A program made the translations under genes and the position numbers. Positions 1 to 11,800 of a DNA stretch of 64,000 bases are shown piece by piece; positions within the stretch are counted from its first letter, which is position 1, and each line of letters opens with the position of its first letter. The notes under the pieces are model-generated. The model ran no database searches. It saw only the letters and a program-made list of their open reading frames with translations, and had not been told where the DNA came from. This DNA is from Balanoglossus misakiensis (taxonomy: Eukaryota > Hemichordata): contig CM082580.2 of assembly GCA_040954595.2 (NCBI GenBank), positions 3,162,001 to 3,226,000 of the forward strand, written 5' to 3'.

Positions 1-114
1 GCTAGTCTCATGGAAACCCCTTGGTGGCGCTAACACTCATCTGAATACAACCTCACTCCCTAGGTACATTCAAAGAAATGAGATTCTCCGAAAGGAGGTT
101 GGATTAATACATAC

Positions 115-3100
115 CTGTCTAATTCCTCTAGTTTGGGTTCCCAGACATCTTCAACTCTGAAATACAAGACAGTTTAATAAAATGATGGTGTGAAGATATT
201 TAAATTCAGACATGATTTTGGACCACAGCATGCAGCACGAATTCTAATGGCAGGCAAAATAATTGTTCGAAATTTTTCAAATTAAATGTATTTTTTTGTT
301 GTTGCCAAAATGGCAACTGTTCAACTCTGCAGATGGTTTTCTAGAACTTTTCTCTGAAAAGTTGCTGTCTTGGACCACATGGTTTATATCCTTAGTCATT
401 GAAATTTCATGACTCCATCAGGAGCTTATGAATCCTGGGATCAATTGTACAGAGAAGAAAACACACTATACTAGATGACGATGAATACTCAGGCCATGAT
501 GCAATTTCTCTGAGATTAGTTTATCATTAAATCTTTAACTGAGCAAGGTACACACTGCTGTCTTTATCAATTAGTTTGTTTGAAAAAATCACACTTCAGT
601 TAATTGACTTCACTGAGCGATTAAGTTTGTCTTAATCTCCCTGTCTCAGTTCCTGGTCTTGGAAATACACGTTTCCGATTCATCAATTTTTATGCTATCA
701 TTTCAACTGAGTGCAAATCACTCTGGGAAGCAGCATAAAAACCAAGCCACTGGTTTTATCGGAACACTGCAGATCACTTGAATGCACATCTTTTGATGTT
801 TCTTTAATGGTTGATCCAATCACCAGATGGGCAATATATCTGAATTTTACGGCCAGGTATTTAATCTGTCAATGTTCAAATCAATAGTACAAGTACACAG
901 GATGACTCACTGTTCCTAATGACCCTTATCACCTTTGTAGCACATTACACTTATATACACCTCTCTGGTCATTGCTGAGGCAATTTCAGCCCAACTTGAC
1001 AACCGCATGGCTTTTGCATATTACGAGTAATGTCTTATCATTTTGTTCCTAAACTTTTATGCCTGTGTATTCAGTGAACATTATTTACACTTCAGATTGC
1101 AGGTCTATAAGTAATCATGACACAACTCCATACCATAATAGCAAGTACCATATGCCAAGTATACAAGTAACGACCATTATCAAAATAAAATAAAGTATGA
1201 GTTTGAAGGTTTGGTTTGGCCATGTATCAAATCAAGAACAAACCACCAGTCTATCTTTTTTTCTTTTGTAGCAGTTTTGTAATTTAGCTCAATGGATTTG
1301 ACCATTATAATATATTTTACCAGCAATTTTATATCCTTTTTTCATAAATTTGGAAGTAAAATTCTGATTCAATATTTGTAATTTGTTTTAGCTTTCAATG
1401 ATAGAATTTTTTCGAACTCCTTGAATTATATTCTGATCATCATGCCTCAGTTCTTCTCATGAAGTAACAACTGACTGTGCAACTGTCGTCTGGCACATTG
1501 TAGTTTCTGTTTGTATAATACACATTGCACTATTGGATAACATTTAGTGCGCATTGGCAAAAGAACACTTTGTCAACCAATCAGCGCTCGCGTCATATTA
1601 CAGCTTTCGATTCTGTGAGAGTGTGGGATCGATTTGTTCTCACACTCTGATCCCACACTCTCACCATGCCAGGAGTGTGAGAATTTATAAATCCACTGGT
1701 AAGAGAATCCATTATATGTATAGCAGACCAAAAATACAACACTACCTTTTGTAATATATCTGAGTGTTTTGATGGAGGTTCTTCATCTTTCTCTTCATGA
1801 TTTCAGCACAAGTTACAGCCTTGGTAACTGAATGCCCACAACCATTCCATACAATCTTTCTCACTTGGTCCTCCTGTCAGAAATATACACAGATCAGTCA
1901 AATCATTGATTGGCCTGAGGAGGATGGTATCAGATTCATACCACAACCCTTGAAATGCAGACCACAGTAACTGAGTGTTGTATTAATAACATGACCCTAA
2001 ATGTACACTTTGTTTGGCAACAGGAATTCCATGTAAACTTTGCAAACCACAACTGTAAGACAGACGCAGCTGGAGTTCAATTTACTTCCATCTGTCTTGA
2101 GTTAATGTCAGGCTTATTTCGGAGTTCAGTTTTCATACTTGATCAAGACTTGATTGCTTTTTAAGTGATTAATTCCTTGCTCATCATTTACTTATATGTC
2201 AGCCAAGTCGGTGGTTGTGTCTAAAGTGGGCTTCATATCAGAAACTTAAATTAAAGCCCGAAAGTTTATCCAATGTGGACACACTTTATATCGGACCAGT
2301 CAGATTATCTTGGTCCTGGTAAGAAAGGGGGTTAACCGGTTTAGTTCTGGTACGTGTAAAATCTGAATCAGACTAAATTCACTTTTTGTGGATGGCCCGG
2401 TCCCAGATGACACCCAAACAGTTTATTTTGGGGGAAAACGCATAAATCCTCCAGGTGTTATATGTTTTGCCAATTTCATTTCAATTTTGTTGGTTACTCA
2501 TTCATTTGTATTATAATTTTGTTGGAGGCAGTTGGTTAAATTGAGTCCACTCGATTCCAGAAATGAACTATAGAGGGCAGCAGACTAAGACACACAATGA
2601 GATTTTACATACTAGTACATGTCAATTGGCTCATGAGCACAGCTGACAGAAAATTTTAAATACTTCTTACAATTACATACACCAAATATTTATATCTCTC
2701 ACTGTCCGTCAGTTGATGATGAGTAAAAGTTAGAATGTCAATAGTTGCTTGTGCCTTTGAGACCAGGCTCACACTCACCTGACTTAAAACACCGTCATAG
2801 AAACACTGTTTTTCATTATTATAATCACTGTTTTGTTGTTATTGGGACCTCACGAGTCATGTGCTTCATAATTTGAGACTGAAAGTCTCTTGCAAATTAC
2901 AATGTTTTTATGAGACATTGAACTTTTGATGTGGCCCTTACGTTGTCACATGTTTGGTACCTTGAGACACATAGAGCAAAATCAAACAAACCATACCTTT
3001 ATCTTTTTAAGGGCAAATCCCATGAGATTCCATATTTTACTACCATACAGCACTCTCATCTGAATAACTTCATTGTTTTCTGTTGTTTCCAGATTGGGAG

Positions 3101-3151
3101 GCGAGTCTACAATGCCTACTTCCACAATCTCTCCTCTTTCATAATGTTCCA
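115..3151 (-). CDS. RPP25L: Ribonuclease P/MRP subunit p25-like (Alba domain), partial, 3 coding exons
   Basis: Three minus-strand exons join in frame: 3151-2997, 1873-1746 and 156-115, each with consensus AG acceptor and GT donor, giving about 108 codons. The first exon reads MEHYERGEIVEVG then MRVLYGSKIWNLMGFALKKI, matching the N-terminus and first Alba strand/helix of vertebrate RPP25L (MEHYRK, MRVRDGSKIRNLLGLAL). The second contains GCGHSVTKAVTCAEIMKRKM and LHQNT, the Alba core signature; the third gives VEDVWEPKLEELD. Known family role: binds the P3 domain of RNase P and RNase MRP RNA with p20, in tRNA 5'-end and rRNA processing in the nucleolus. The acceptor cuts the apparent start codon, so the A of ATG must come from an upstream exon not located here; a longer N-terminus is possible. 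The C-terminal exon(s) lie left of the window. The gene is head to head with TRRAP. Confidence 0.88.
157..1745. other. Intron of the p25-like gene
   Basis: Non-coding, AT-rich. About 1490-1692 holds one copy of a palindromic element with repeated CTCACACTC / GAGTGTGAG words; it is the reverse complement of the element found again at 33252-33638 and related to 55330-55590. Nothing else recognised. Confidence 0.6.
1874..2996. other. Intron of the p25-like gene
   Basis: The minus-strand donor is at 2996-2995 (gtatgg) and the acceptor at 1876-1874 (cag). No coding signal was found inside. Confidence 0.6.
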
Positions 3152-5836
3152 CTGAAATAAACAAGTATGTACACATTAGAACCACTTGTTTTTTTATTCA
3201 TTGATCAAGTTGATTAAAACATAAAATAAACTAGATATTAAGTAACACATGATGCCAGTGTTTCATTCAGACAATAAATGGCTCACAACAGATAGATTAA
3301 TGCACAGAGGGTTACTCCTGTACTACTGTAGGAAACCTATAGTAATGCAGCAGTCAATGCCAAACCCCAGTCACCTCACCCTGGGGCATAGTGGGGGATT
3401 TGTAAACTAGTCTTATGAAATTTGCTAAATGCCCCTGCCCCCTCCCTTGAAAATTTCCAGGAAAACAAATCCCCAACACTCTTCCACCTTGGTGATCTTT
3501 AGTGGGGCGTTAATAAATTTTGCATTTGATAGTGAAGTTGTCTATAAGCGGTCAATATGAAGCAGTTGCCCCTCTCCTCAGGCTTTTTCATGGCAAACCA
3601 CATCTAATCCAATCCAATATGTAATTGCTGTGCCCCCCCTACCCCCCCCCCCCCAGACAGACAGAGCCTATGGCTATCCTCACTTATGACTTATGAGTAC
3701 TCTAGACCATCTTGGTCCATGGGTACCAATAATTAATTTGTAATGTACCAGATATATAAATCTTCTAAGTATCATTTAAAAATATTACCATTATAACAGT
3801 GTACCATCCAGGACATCAACAGGGGGGAAGATGTCCACCTTTGTCAGATTTTTTTTTTTTTTTTTTTTTTTTTTGGGGGGGGGGGTCCACTTTAGTTGGC
3901 ATGATGGAATGTGGTACCTCCAGGTGACATGCATGTTAAGCATCACTGACCTCCCCCCCCCAACAAATTGCTAGGGATGCCAACATGTTAAGAAGGGTGA
4001 ATCTCCCCGGGGCCCTTGCAATGACATCATGTTAATGCGCACTGTACTGGTCCTCCCTTGACAAATTGTTACGGGTGCCAACATGTCAAGAGGGGATGAA
4101 TCCCCCCCCCCGGACCCGTCTAGATGAAACACTGTTATAATAATGGATACAATATATTTTGTACCAACTTCCACCAACGCCCCCCCCCCCTAACACACAT
4201 TGGTAAACCCCTAAGGACTCTACTTGTGGAGGTGAAACAATCAACGAATTCAGTGAATGCTCTTTGCATGGGGTATATGAGTATTCGACTTACTATCTGT
4301 ATAGTCTAAACCCTGGTCCAGAGGAAGCTTTAGACACTATTCGAGAGATCAGCACTATTATTGTTTGTAATCAAATGCATGCATTTTCATTCAGGAGAAG
4401 GTGAGGTCAGGGGTGACACTTTTCCAAATCGAGGCCGTATCCTCACGAGCCTCTTTCTTGTTATAAGTTATTCCCACCAACAGTTACAGTAGATACGTTT
4501 AAAGTCTATTCGTACCTAATTTGGACCCAGTAATTAAAAATTAAATATATATATGTAAAGGGCGAGAAAGTTTCCAAAACGTTGTAAGTTCTTAGGAAAT
4601 AATATTCGACATAAGGTATTTGAGAACGAGGTTATTCACACCGTTCAATGTGAAGGTGTAATGACAAAATGGCGGACTACTTTGAGGTGTTCTAATCACT
4701 CTTGGCTATTTGCTCAATATTTTGCAATAGTATATCAGGTAACACGCCAATTCTTACTTTTTGATATGCATTTGTCTATAATATTGACTTTGTTTTTAGT
4801 TTTGCATGCATCGGATATTCGTACGAGTGAAAATCACGGATGCTTTTGCATGAATGGATGCATGCAGCTTGGTCGCATTGTCTCTCTCTAGTACCTCCAT
4901 GGTCTAAACCAACATGCATGTCATGTTGTCCGAAGTGTCATGTAGCAGACCACAGACCATTTAAAAGTTTAAACAGATATTAGTTCGGTCATTTCAGTAA
5001 GGATCTGTACTCGTATTATTCGGGATCTAACTTACTGTGTCTTTCTCTTAGTATTATTCAATCAGTAATGCTGGTAACTACATAAATGAATGGCTTCATG
5101 ATCATCATATCTTGCGACTGAATGCCATGCAAATTACAACACAATGTATAACAACACATTGCAAGGATTGTAATTTAAATATTGAAATGTTCTCAGCGTG
5201 TATGTCATTCGAGAATCACGGTTTAGATTGCAGGGTTGGGTAAGCATTGTAACATGGGCAAATTTATGTAGAAATGGCAAACCTGTTTTTCCGTATGAGT
5301 TTATTTTATGCTGTGTACATATAGATTCACAACATGTATAATCTGGGGAGCTAGATTATTGGATTATTGTCTACATGTAGCTGCACTACTAGACTGTGGA
5401 CAGCAAGCACAACCTCGAGCTACAATACAGTCCTGCAGCTATAGCTGTGATAACGCAGGTGTACCGTTGGGCGGGGGTGTATGCTGATCCCTCCCCCCCC
5501 CCCCCACAGTACAGCTACTGCACTAACTGCAGCTACGGTAGTTTGAATCTAGGGTGTGTTGTACAGGCTGTATCTGTGGTTGGTAGTTTAAATCATGCAC
5601 TATGATGAACCTACACCAGCCGAACCTCTGATTATTTCTTGTCCCAGAACTATTTTGTGAAAAAAAAGTCTCTGGTCCGTGTACATTTTCCAGGTGATTT
5701 TCCCTGGAGTAATTTAAATTCTCTACCTGTGTGATGTTTCTAGAGAGCTAGATAAGGAAGTAACTTACAAACACTCATTGTAATGTATGTAGTTTTTAGA
5801 ATTGACTTGTGATTTGTGTCTATTGTATACTTCCAG
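3152..5836. promoter_or_regulatory. Head-to-head intergenic region between p25-like gene and TRRAP
   Basis: This region must hold the 5' non-coding exon(s) and promoters of both genes. It contains homopolymer runs (T-run followed by G-run near 3849-3888, C-runs near 3642, 4107, 4180 and 5490). It also has a degenerate direct duplication (about 3949-4009 and 4051-4107, both containing a variant of tgccaacatgt.aagaggg). A YY1-type motif lies at 4665-4676. A plausible TRRAP first-exon donor is cag|gtaaca near 4737-4743, unproven. No TATA box assigned. Confidence 0.5.
4665..4676 (+). promoter_or_regulatory. YY1-like motif CAAAATGGCGGA
   Basis: Matches the AAnATGGCGG core of the YY1 site that typically overlaps transcription starts of TATA-less housekeeping genes. 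It lies between the divergent p25-like and TRRAP genes, about 1.2 kb upstream of the TRRAP start codon and so before the 5' UTR intron. If transcribed, it would also give a short upstream ORF (MADYFEVF). Start-site usage is inferred. Confidence 0.45.
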
Positions 5837-5889
5837 GTGCTCCATATACACTGTTCTATGATTGGATTGGATCATCCTAGTTTGAAACA
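5837..5889 (+). other. TRRAP: TRRAP 5' UTR part of first coding exon
   Basis: A splice acceptor (ttccag) ends at 5836, so a further upstream non-coding exon exists. The UTR has an out-of-frame ATG (tctATGATTGG) and an in-frame TAG shortly before the ATG at 5890, which fixes the start codon. Confidence 0.6.
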
Positions 5890-8800
5890 ATGCCTCTTCC
5901 ACAGCAAGCAGGCATTTCAACTGCAACACCTTCTACCAGTGCTGTAGTTGCTGCAGCTGTGGCCTCTGCAGTCCCCGTTGACAGTGCTGCACAGATTACA
6001 AAATTCCGCAACTATGCATTAATATTAACTGATCCAAATGCACGTAAGTACATTTCCACATGCACACTAATCATCCCAGTTAAACATGTTTATACAGTAA
6101 CTACAGCTGGTTAAGTTTCCATGATAGAGAAAAGTCTTTCAAGTATGTTCCATATTGAGGAGTCCAATAATTTATATATTTATATCTTTAGGAGATACTG
6201 GTCCAAGTATACCACAAATTTCAATCTTTTTCCGACAGAAAACAAACTGTCTATGTACCGGTATAGGAGAAAATAACACTCAGCATGAATTCATATTCAG
6301 GTCGTGTACTGTGTGTTCCAAAAAAGGGATAGATTAATCTAAATTTTGGTCATGTAACCTTTGTCTATGGAGTTTTTCAAACATTGCATTCTGTTAACAA
6401 TCCACAAGAACACGCTGTCGACCATATTCAATGTAAGTCCCCTGGATGTACAGTTTTGATGTTCAAGGGAAGAGTCAGGTACATAAACATGTAAGGTCAG
6501 GTAAAGGTCATGAGCAAACAGAAGCAGAATGATGTAAGATATGACAAGGACAGTGAGTCACTCAGTGCATTTGGGTAACATCATCCATTTCATCCATTCT
6601 TCCATCTTCACCTCAATTTCTTTCTTTTTTGTCTTCTCTCATTCACTTTCATTGCATCGACATCATCCATTTTACCCGCAAGTCACTGGACAATGATCAG
6701 TGCTGATAAGATCTGACTGCTTCTGTTTTCGCATAGCAGTGTTCACCATGTGGTTTTCCAGTTAAATTGTTGACTGATGTACATGTATATAACTAATGTT
6801 GTAATTGCAGAGGATGATAGCAGGCTGAAGGCAGCACAAGAAATCAGTGAGAATTTTGAAGTAAGTAGATACACAAAGTATAATATTTAGATTTGAAAAA
6901 ACAAATAGTTTATCACCATATATCCTACATGTTTTTCAACTTTGTGTCTGAGTCACATTTACAATAGGCCTACTGTGGAATAAAATTTTGTATGCTGATA
7001 CTGCCCTGTGTATTTTTCTACGGAAAACCGACACTGACGCAGCCATGGGATAGCAATACAAACTGTACTCAAAATGTGTTCACAGAAAAACGCTATTTTC
7101 GTGCATTGTTCTGTGGTTCATTTGAATACTGGATTTCTGCCATTGTTAAAGGTATACGGTCACCTATGGAAAATTAGCTATAGTTACCATGGCAGATTGA
7201 GATCTAGCCAATCACAGCTTTTCAGTGGGTGGCGCACGCTCAAATACAGGTACACCATTTCAGCCATATATGGGCATATGTAAATTGGAAGTGACTGTAT
7301 ACCTTAAGACGACTCTATGTAATGCCATCAGTATCTTAACCTCACTACTGTAGGTTTATTTTGTAGGAAAAAATTGCTTTTGCAGATAACCAAAAATATT
7401 GACATGCTATTTTTCAGTCTTATTATATATTCACTATTTTGTTTATGTTTGACATTCCACAGACAATAGTGTCTTCACCTCACTACCAAGCCTTCTTGGA
7501 GCATGCCATACCCAGATTTCTCAAAGTCTTGCAAGATGAAGAACCACAGTTTATCACTGAAACAAGTTCACAGGTTGCTAACTTTTCCAAACATCTGGTG
7601 ATTCATCGTGTGGGTTCACCATTTGTTGTAGTATAATCTTTCTCTATCTGCCAGATCAGTGTATAAAAGTGCTTGATGAGACAGCTTTGCAAGATGACAT
7701 TCTTTCTTTTTTTCATCAAGCATAGCAATCTTGATCGAGGCATTGTTGAATTTTGAGATTTCAATATCATTGGACCACACTGTTGTGTCCTGAATTATAA
7801 AGGCAGAATTCGTAATTTTAGTTGCAATCCACCCTGACTTTAACTCTTATCAAACCCCCAATGATACTGAACCTCTGACCTTTGATTTTCATGCATTGCT
7901 CTGTTGTTTATTTGAATACTGGATTTCCACATGTGTAATGACGGCCGTATGTAATTTCATTAGTATCATTACCTCGCTAGGTTTAATTTTTAGAAAAAAA
8001 TTGCTTTTGCAAAGAATACATCACCCCATAATGCAATAGAGATTATGCAAATTTATGTGTACAATTAGCTTTATGTTCAACAAGACAAACGTTTTCATTT
8101 TTTGTGTTTTTTCTTAGAGAGCATACTTGTTTTTACCAAAAAAGGCAGAATTTAAAACTTAACCCTTTCACCACCATGATTCAGTCCGAACAGGGAACTG
8201 GGGTGGAAGGGCAGGCTTGTTTAAAAAACCCTACACATAAATGCACTTACTGCTCTGCGACTCAGATTTTTCACTTTGCAGATATTACCAGGTAGCTCAA
8301 TATTTTTACAATGAGTGTCCAATTTTAAATATATCCTTTCATTTATTATCACTAGCAACTGAGAAAGTTACTTCTGGAGATCATACATCGGATTCCCACC
8401 AATGATCACCTCAAACAGTACATCAAGGATATTCTACAGCTCATGTTTCGTTTGTTGGAGAGGGAGAATGAAGATAATGTACTGGTTTGTCTCAGAATTA
8501 TCATTGAACTTCACAAACAATTCAGACCACAGATTTCAGCAGAGGTAAGTCAATTAACGGGTAGTCATTGAATACAAACAACATGTTACTCTTTAGTCAT
8601 GCCAAGCTGGTGGTACTGATTTTCAGTCTATTATTTGTATGACAGTGTTTCCGATAACATTAAAACTTGCATCCCAAATGCAAATTGTTGTCTCTATATG
8701 CAAAATAAAAATGGCTTGCATACGCATGTATGTATACTTCTGTCTCTGAACATAAAATTAAATTCATTCACGTAGTTATTGTACGCATTTCAACACAAGC

Positions 8801-11800
8801 AAGGTCATTCAAGTTTTGCGGTCACCCTGTAATTACAGAGTGACTGCAAAAATTGTCAATGCTATAAATAGTAAGGAAATTGACGTCAAAAGACGCTTGA
8901 TTTTATTGTGAAGCTAGCAAAAACCACACCATCACATGCTAACAATAATGTTGCTGGACTCAGAGGGGGGGGGGGGGGGGTTTCGTGTTGGTTATGAGGT
9001 CTCTGTATGCAACTTTTTTTATTCTCTACGCAATTTTCTACAGCTTATGCATATAGTGTATGTCACGCTAGAAAAAATGGAAACACTATGAAATCATAAA
9101 ATGTTTGTCATACATGTAAATAGTAGTTCACCTATTGACTGTGAGGATTGTGAAAGTGGTTACTTCAATCTTGACTTGTATTTCCTTAATAGATTCAGCA
9201 GTTCCTACAGTTTGTCAAGAACATCTACAAAGACTTAGCCCACAACATGGTAAGTCTAGGTGATAATAGACATCCATAATTTCTAAGGTCATTCCTTTGT
9301 TCTTTTTCTCTCAGAAGATAAACACATGTTGAACCTATACATGTGATCTCTTGTCAATGGACACGTCTTTGACATTCATTCTTTGATGGTTGAAGTCTGA
9401 GCCCGGGTCTGATATTATTTGGCTTGTCATTTAAGTGCACACTACTGTAAAACAGGTTATTTTTGCGATATCAAAAGAGGCAATAGTTACTTTAGGATTA
9501 ATTTTTGCGTTCTCGTAGTCGTATTTCACTAACTGCATCGTTATCTCCGAAAAACATTTTACCTGACTCTGTATGTTCACGTTTTTTTGGATCTCGCTTT
9601 TTTCGGGAAACTTTATTTCTCGCAAAAATAACCCGTTTTACACTATCTACTTCCTGTAACTCTTCAACAGAAAAGTTTTGAAGTGCAGACTGGTGCTGCT
9701 CCTCCAGATCCCAGTCATGTGGGCTCACCAGGATTTGCCAGTACCACAACATACACAACAACGACTCCAGATGGACAGAAACAACAGGTAAGTGATAGGA
9801 GAAATTATCCATGGCCCAGTGCGAGAGGGGTGTAACTCGTGTAGCGTTCTTCTTGCACCGAGTCATCGTTATATGCCTGATCATTTGTCAATCAAACCAT
9901 CAATCATAACATCAGATTATTTGCTGGTCAAGGTTAACAACCAGCTTGTCATATCAAAACCTAAAGTACTTTCTCACTACTTCACGTTGCGACAAGAATA
10001 TCAATCAAACAATTTTGGAATGTACCCTGATGTATCAACAGCACGAACAAAACACAAGATGTTTTTTTTATTACAAAAAAAGTAACTTTCTTTAAAGCTC
10101 TTGTTTTTCATTGTAAAAGTAAGTAACAAGGTGATGAATATGCAAATGCTGACATAATTTGAAAGTTTGATACCTTCCCAATCCTGATTTCGAGAGAGAT
10201 ATGATCTTGGTTTCTTCGTTTCATGTTTATATATTGGCAGTAATCTGTTGTATCTTTTTTTTACATATAGCAAACCATCATACCTAAGGGGGTGAACTCA
10301 CTGAAAGTCTTAGGAGAATTACCAATCATTGTGGTGCTGATGTATCAACTGTACAAACAGAATGTACACAATGTTGTAGCTGAGTTTATACCACTCATCA
10401 TGAACACCATAGTACTACAGCCATCACAACAAGCAAGGTACGTGGATTTGAGAGCTAGAGGGGGGGGGGAGGATGCTGATGATGAGTGTATAGAGTGTGG
10501 TGTCATTAGGCAATAGAGGGGATCTGTAGGCTAGGCAGGCAATAATAATAATAATTTATTTCTAAAGTGTCAGTATCCACAAAAATGTTATCGAGTGTAC
10601 AAGTTCCAGCTTACCCTTCCTTTGAATATGAGGGCTCAAACTTCTAAGTCAGACTTAGTGTTGTTTGTTACATGTACACTGAAGAGAATGCATTTCAAAC
10701 GAGGTACCCTTCATTGTGGCCATTCTACCCTTGCACAATGTACAAAACATCAACAAAACTTGGAACACGGTGTAGGGCTTGCATTGACTAAAGTTAAACT
10801 GCACACCAGCTCCGGTTGTTGGGGTGGTAACACTGTCACAAATCTAAGCCCTCCCAGCTCAGAGTGAACCATTCAGATATGTTTTGTTTTATGCCAGTCT
10901 CTTGCCTAGAGTGCTTCAAAATGACCAAGACAGTATCTTAATGGGCTGTGCCTGAACACAATTGTGATGTGTAATTGTAAGCTTTGTAAAATGCAGGCAT
11001 CTGTACATTTGTTTTGCTTTTTCTGCAGAGCCTCCCCTAACTTCAACAAGGAAATGTATGTCGACTTCATTGCTGCACAAATCAAGACATTGTCTTTTCT
11101 AGCTTACATTATAAGAATTTATCAGGTGAGTTTGAGCATTTCTTCCATCTTAAAGTGACTGTGTCATCCCCAAACTAAGTCGCCTCTACGCTGACTTAGC
11201 ATGTCCACATTGTTGTTTTTTTACACCGCCCCAGACCAAGCACCCGTACTACACCGCCGTAAACTGTCTGGTGTGAACCCCCTTATACACGCCTTTCTTG
11301 TTTAGACCAGCAGTCAACCTTGTACTTGTCCACCACCAAAGACAAAGACAGTCAATAGTCATGTACAGATACAATACATGACAACTAACCAAAAGCTTAG
11401 CATAATGGTAAAACAAGATGTAGAAATAATGTTCAATTCATTTCTATGTTGCAGTTTCAGCACATACCCACTGTACATAAGTGCACATATACAATGTACT
11501 TTCATTTACTGTACTTCAGTAGAAATGCCAGCTTTCTCACCAAACATTTGAAAGATCAACTTTCTCTTATTCTTTCAAAGAACAAACTTGCCTTCACCCT
11601 TAGACTAAAATATGCAAGGATCCAGCATACTATACGGTATCAAGAAGCATGTTCTACTCCATGAAATTGTGCCACTCATTTCTATAGGAGTGTTGTTTTT
11701 GTTAATCATGTATCACAGCCATTAATTAATGCCTGCTATGAAAACCTACTTTTTATTACTTCAGGAACTGGTGACTTCTTACTCGCAACAGATGGTGAAA

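Noticed and set aside
9498-9884. 128-codon minus-strand open frame
   Set aside because: Overlaps TRRAP exon 6 antisense and a palindromic MITE; no domain or splice support.
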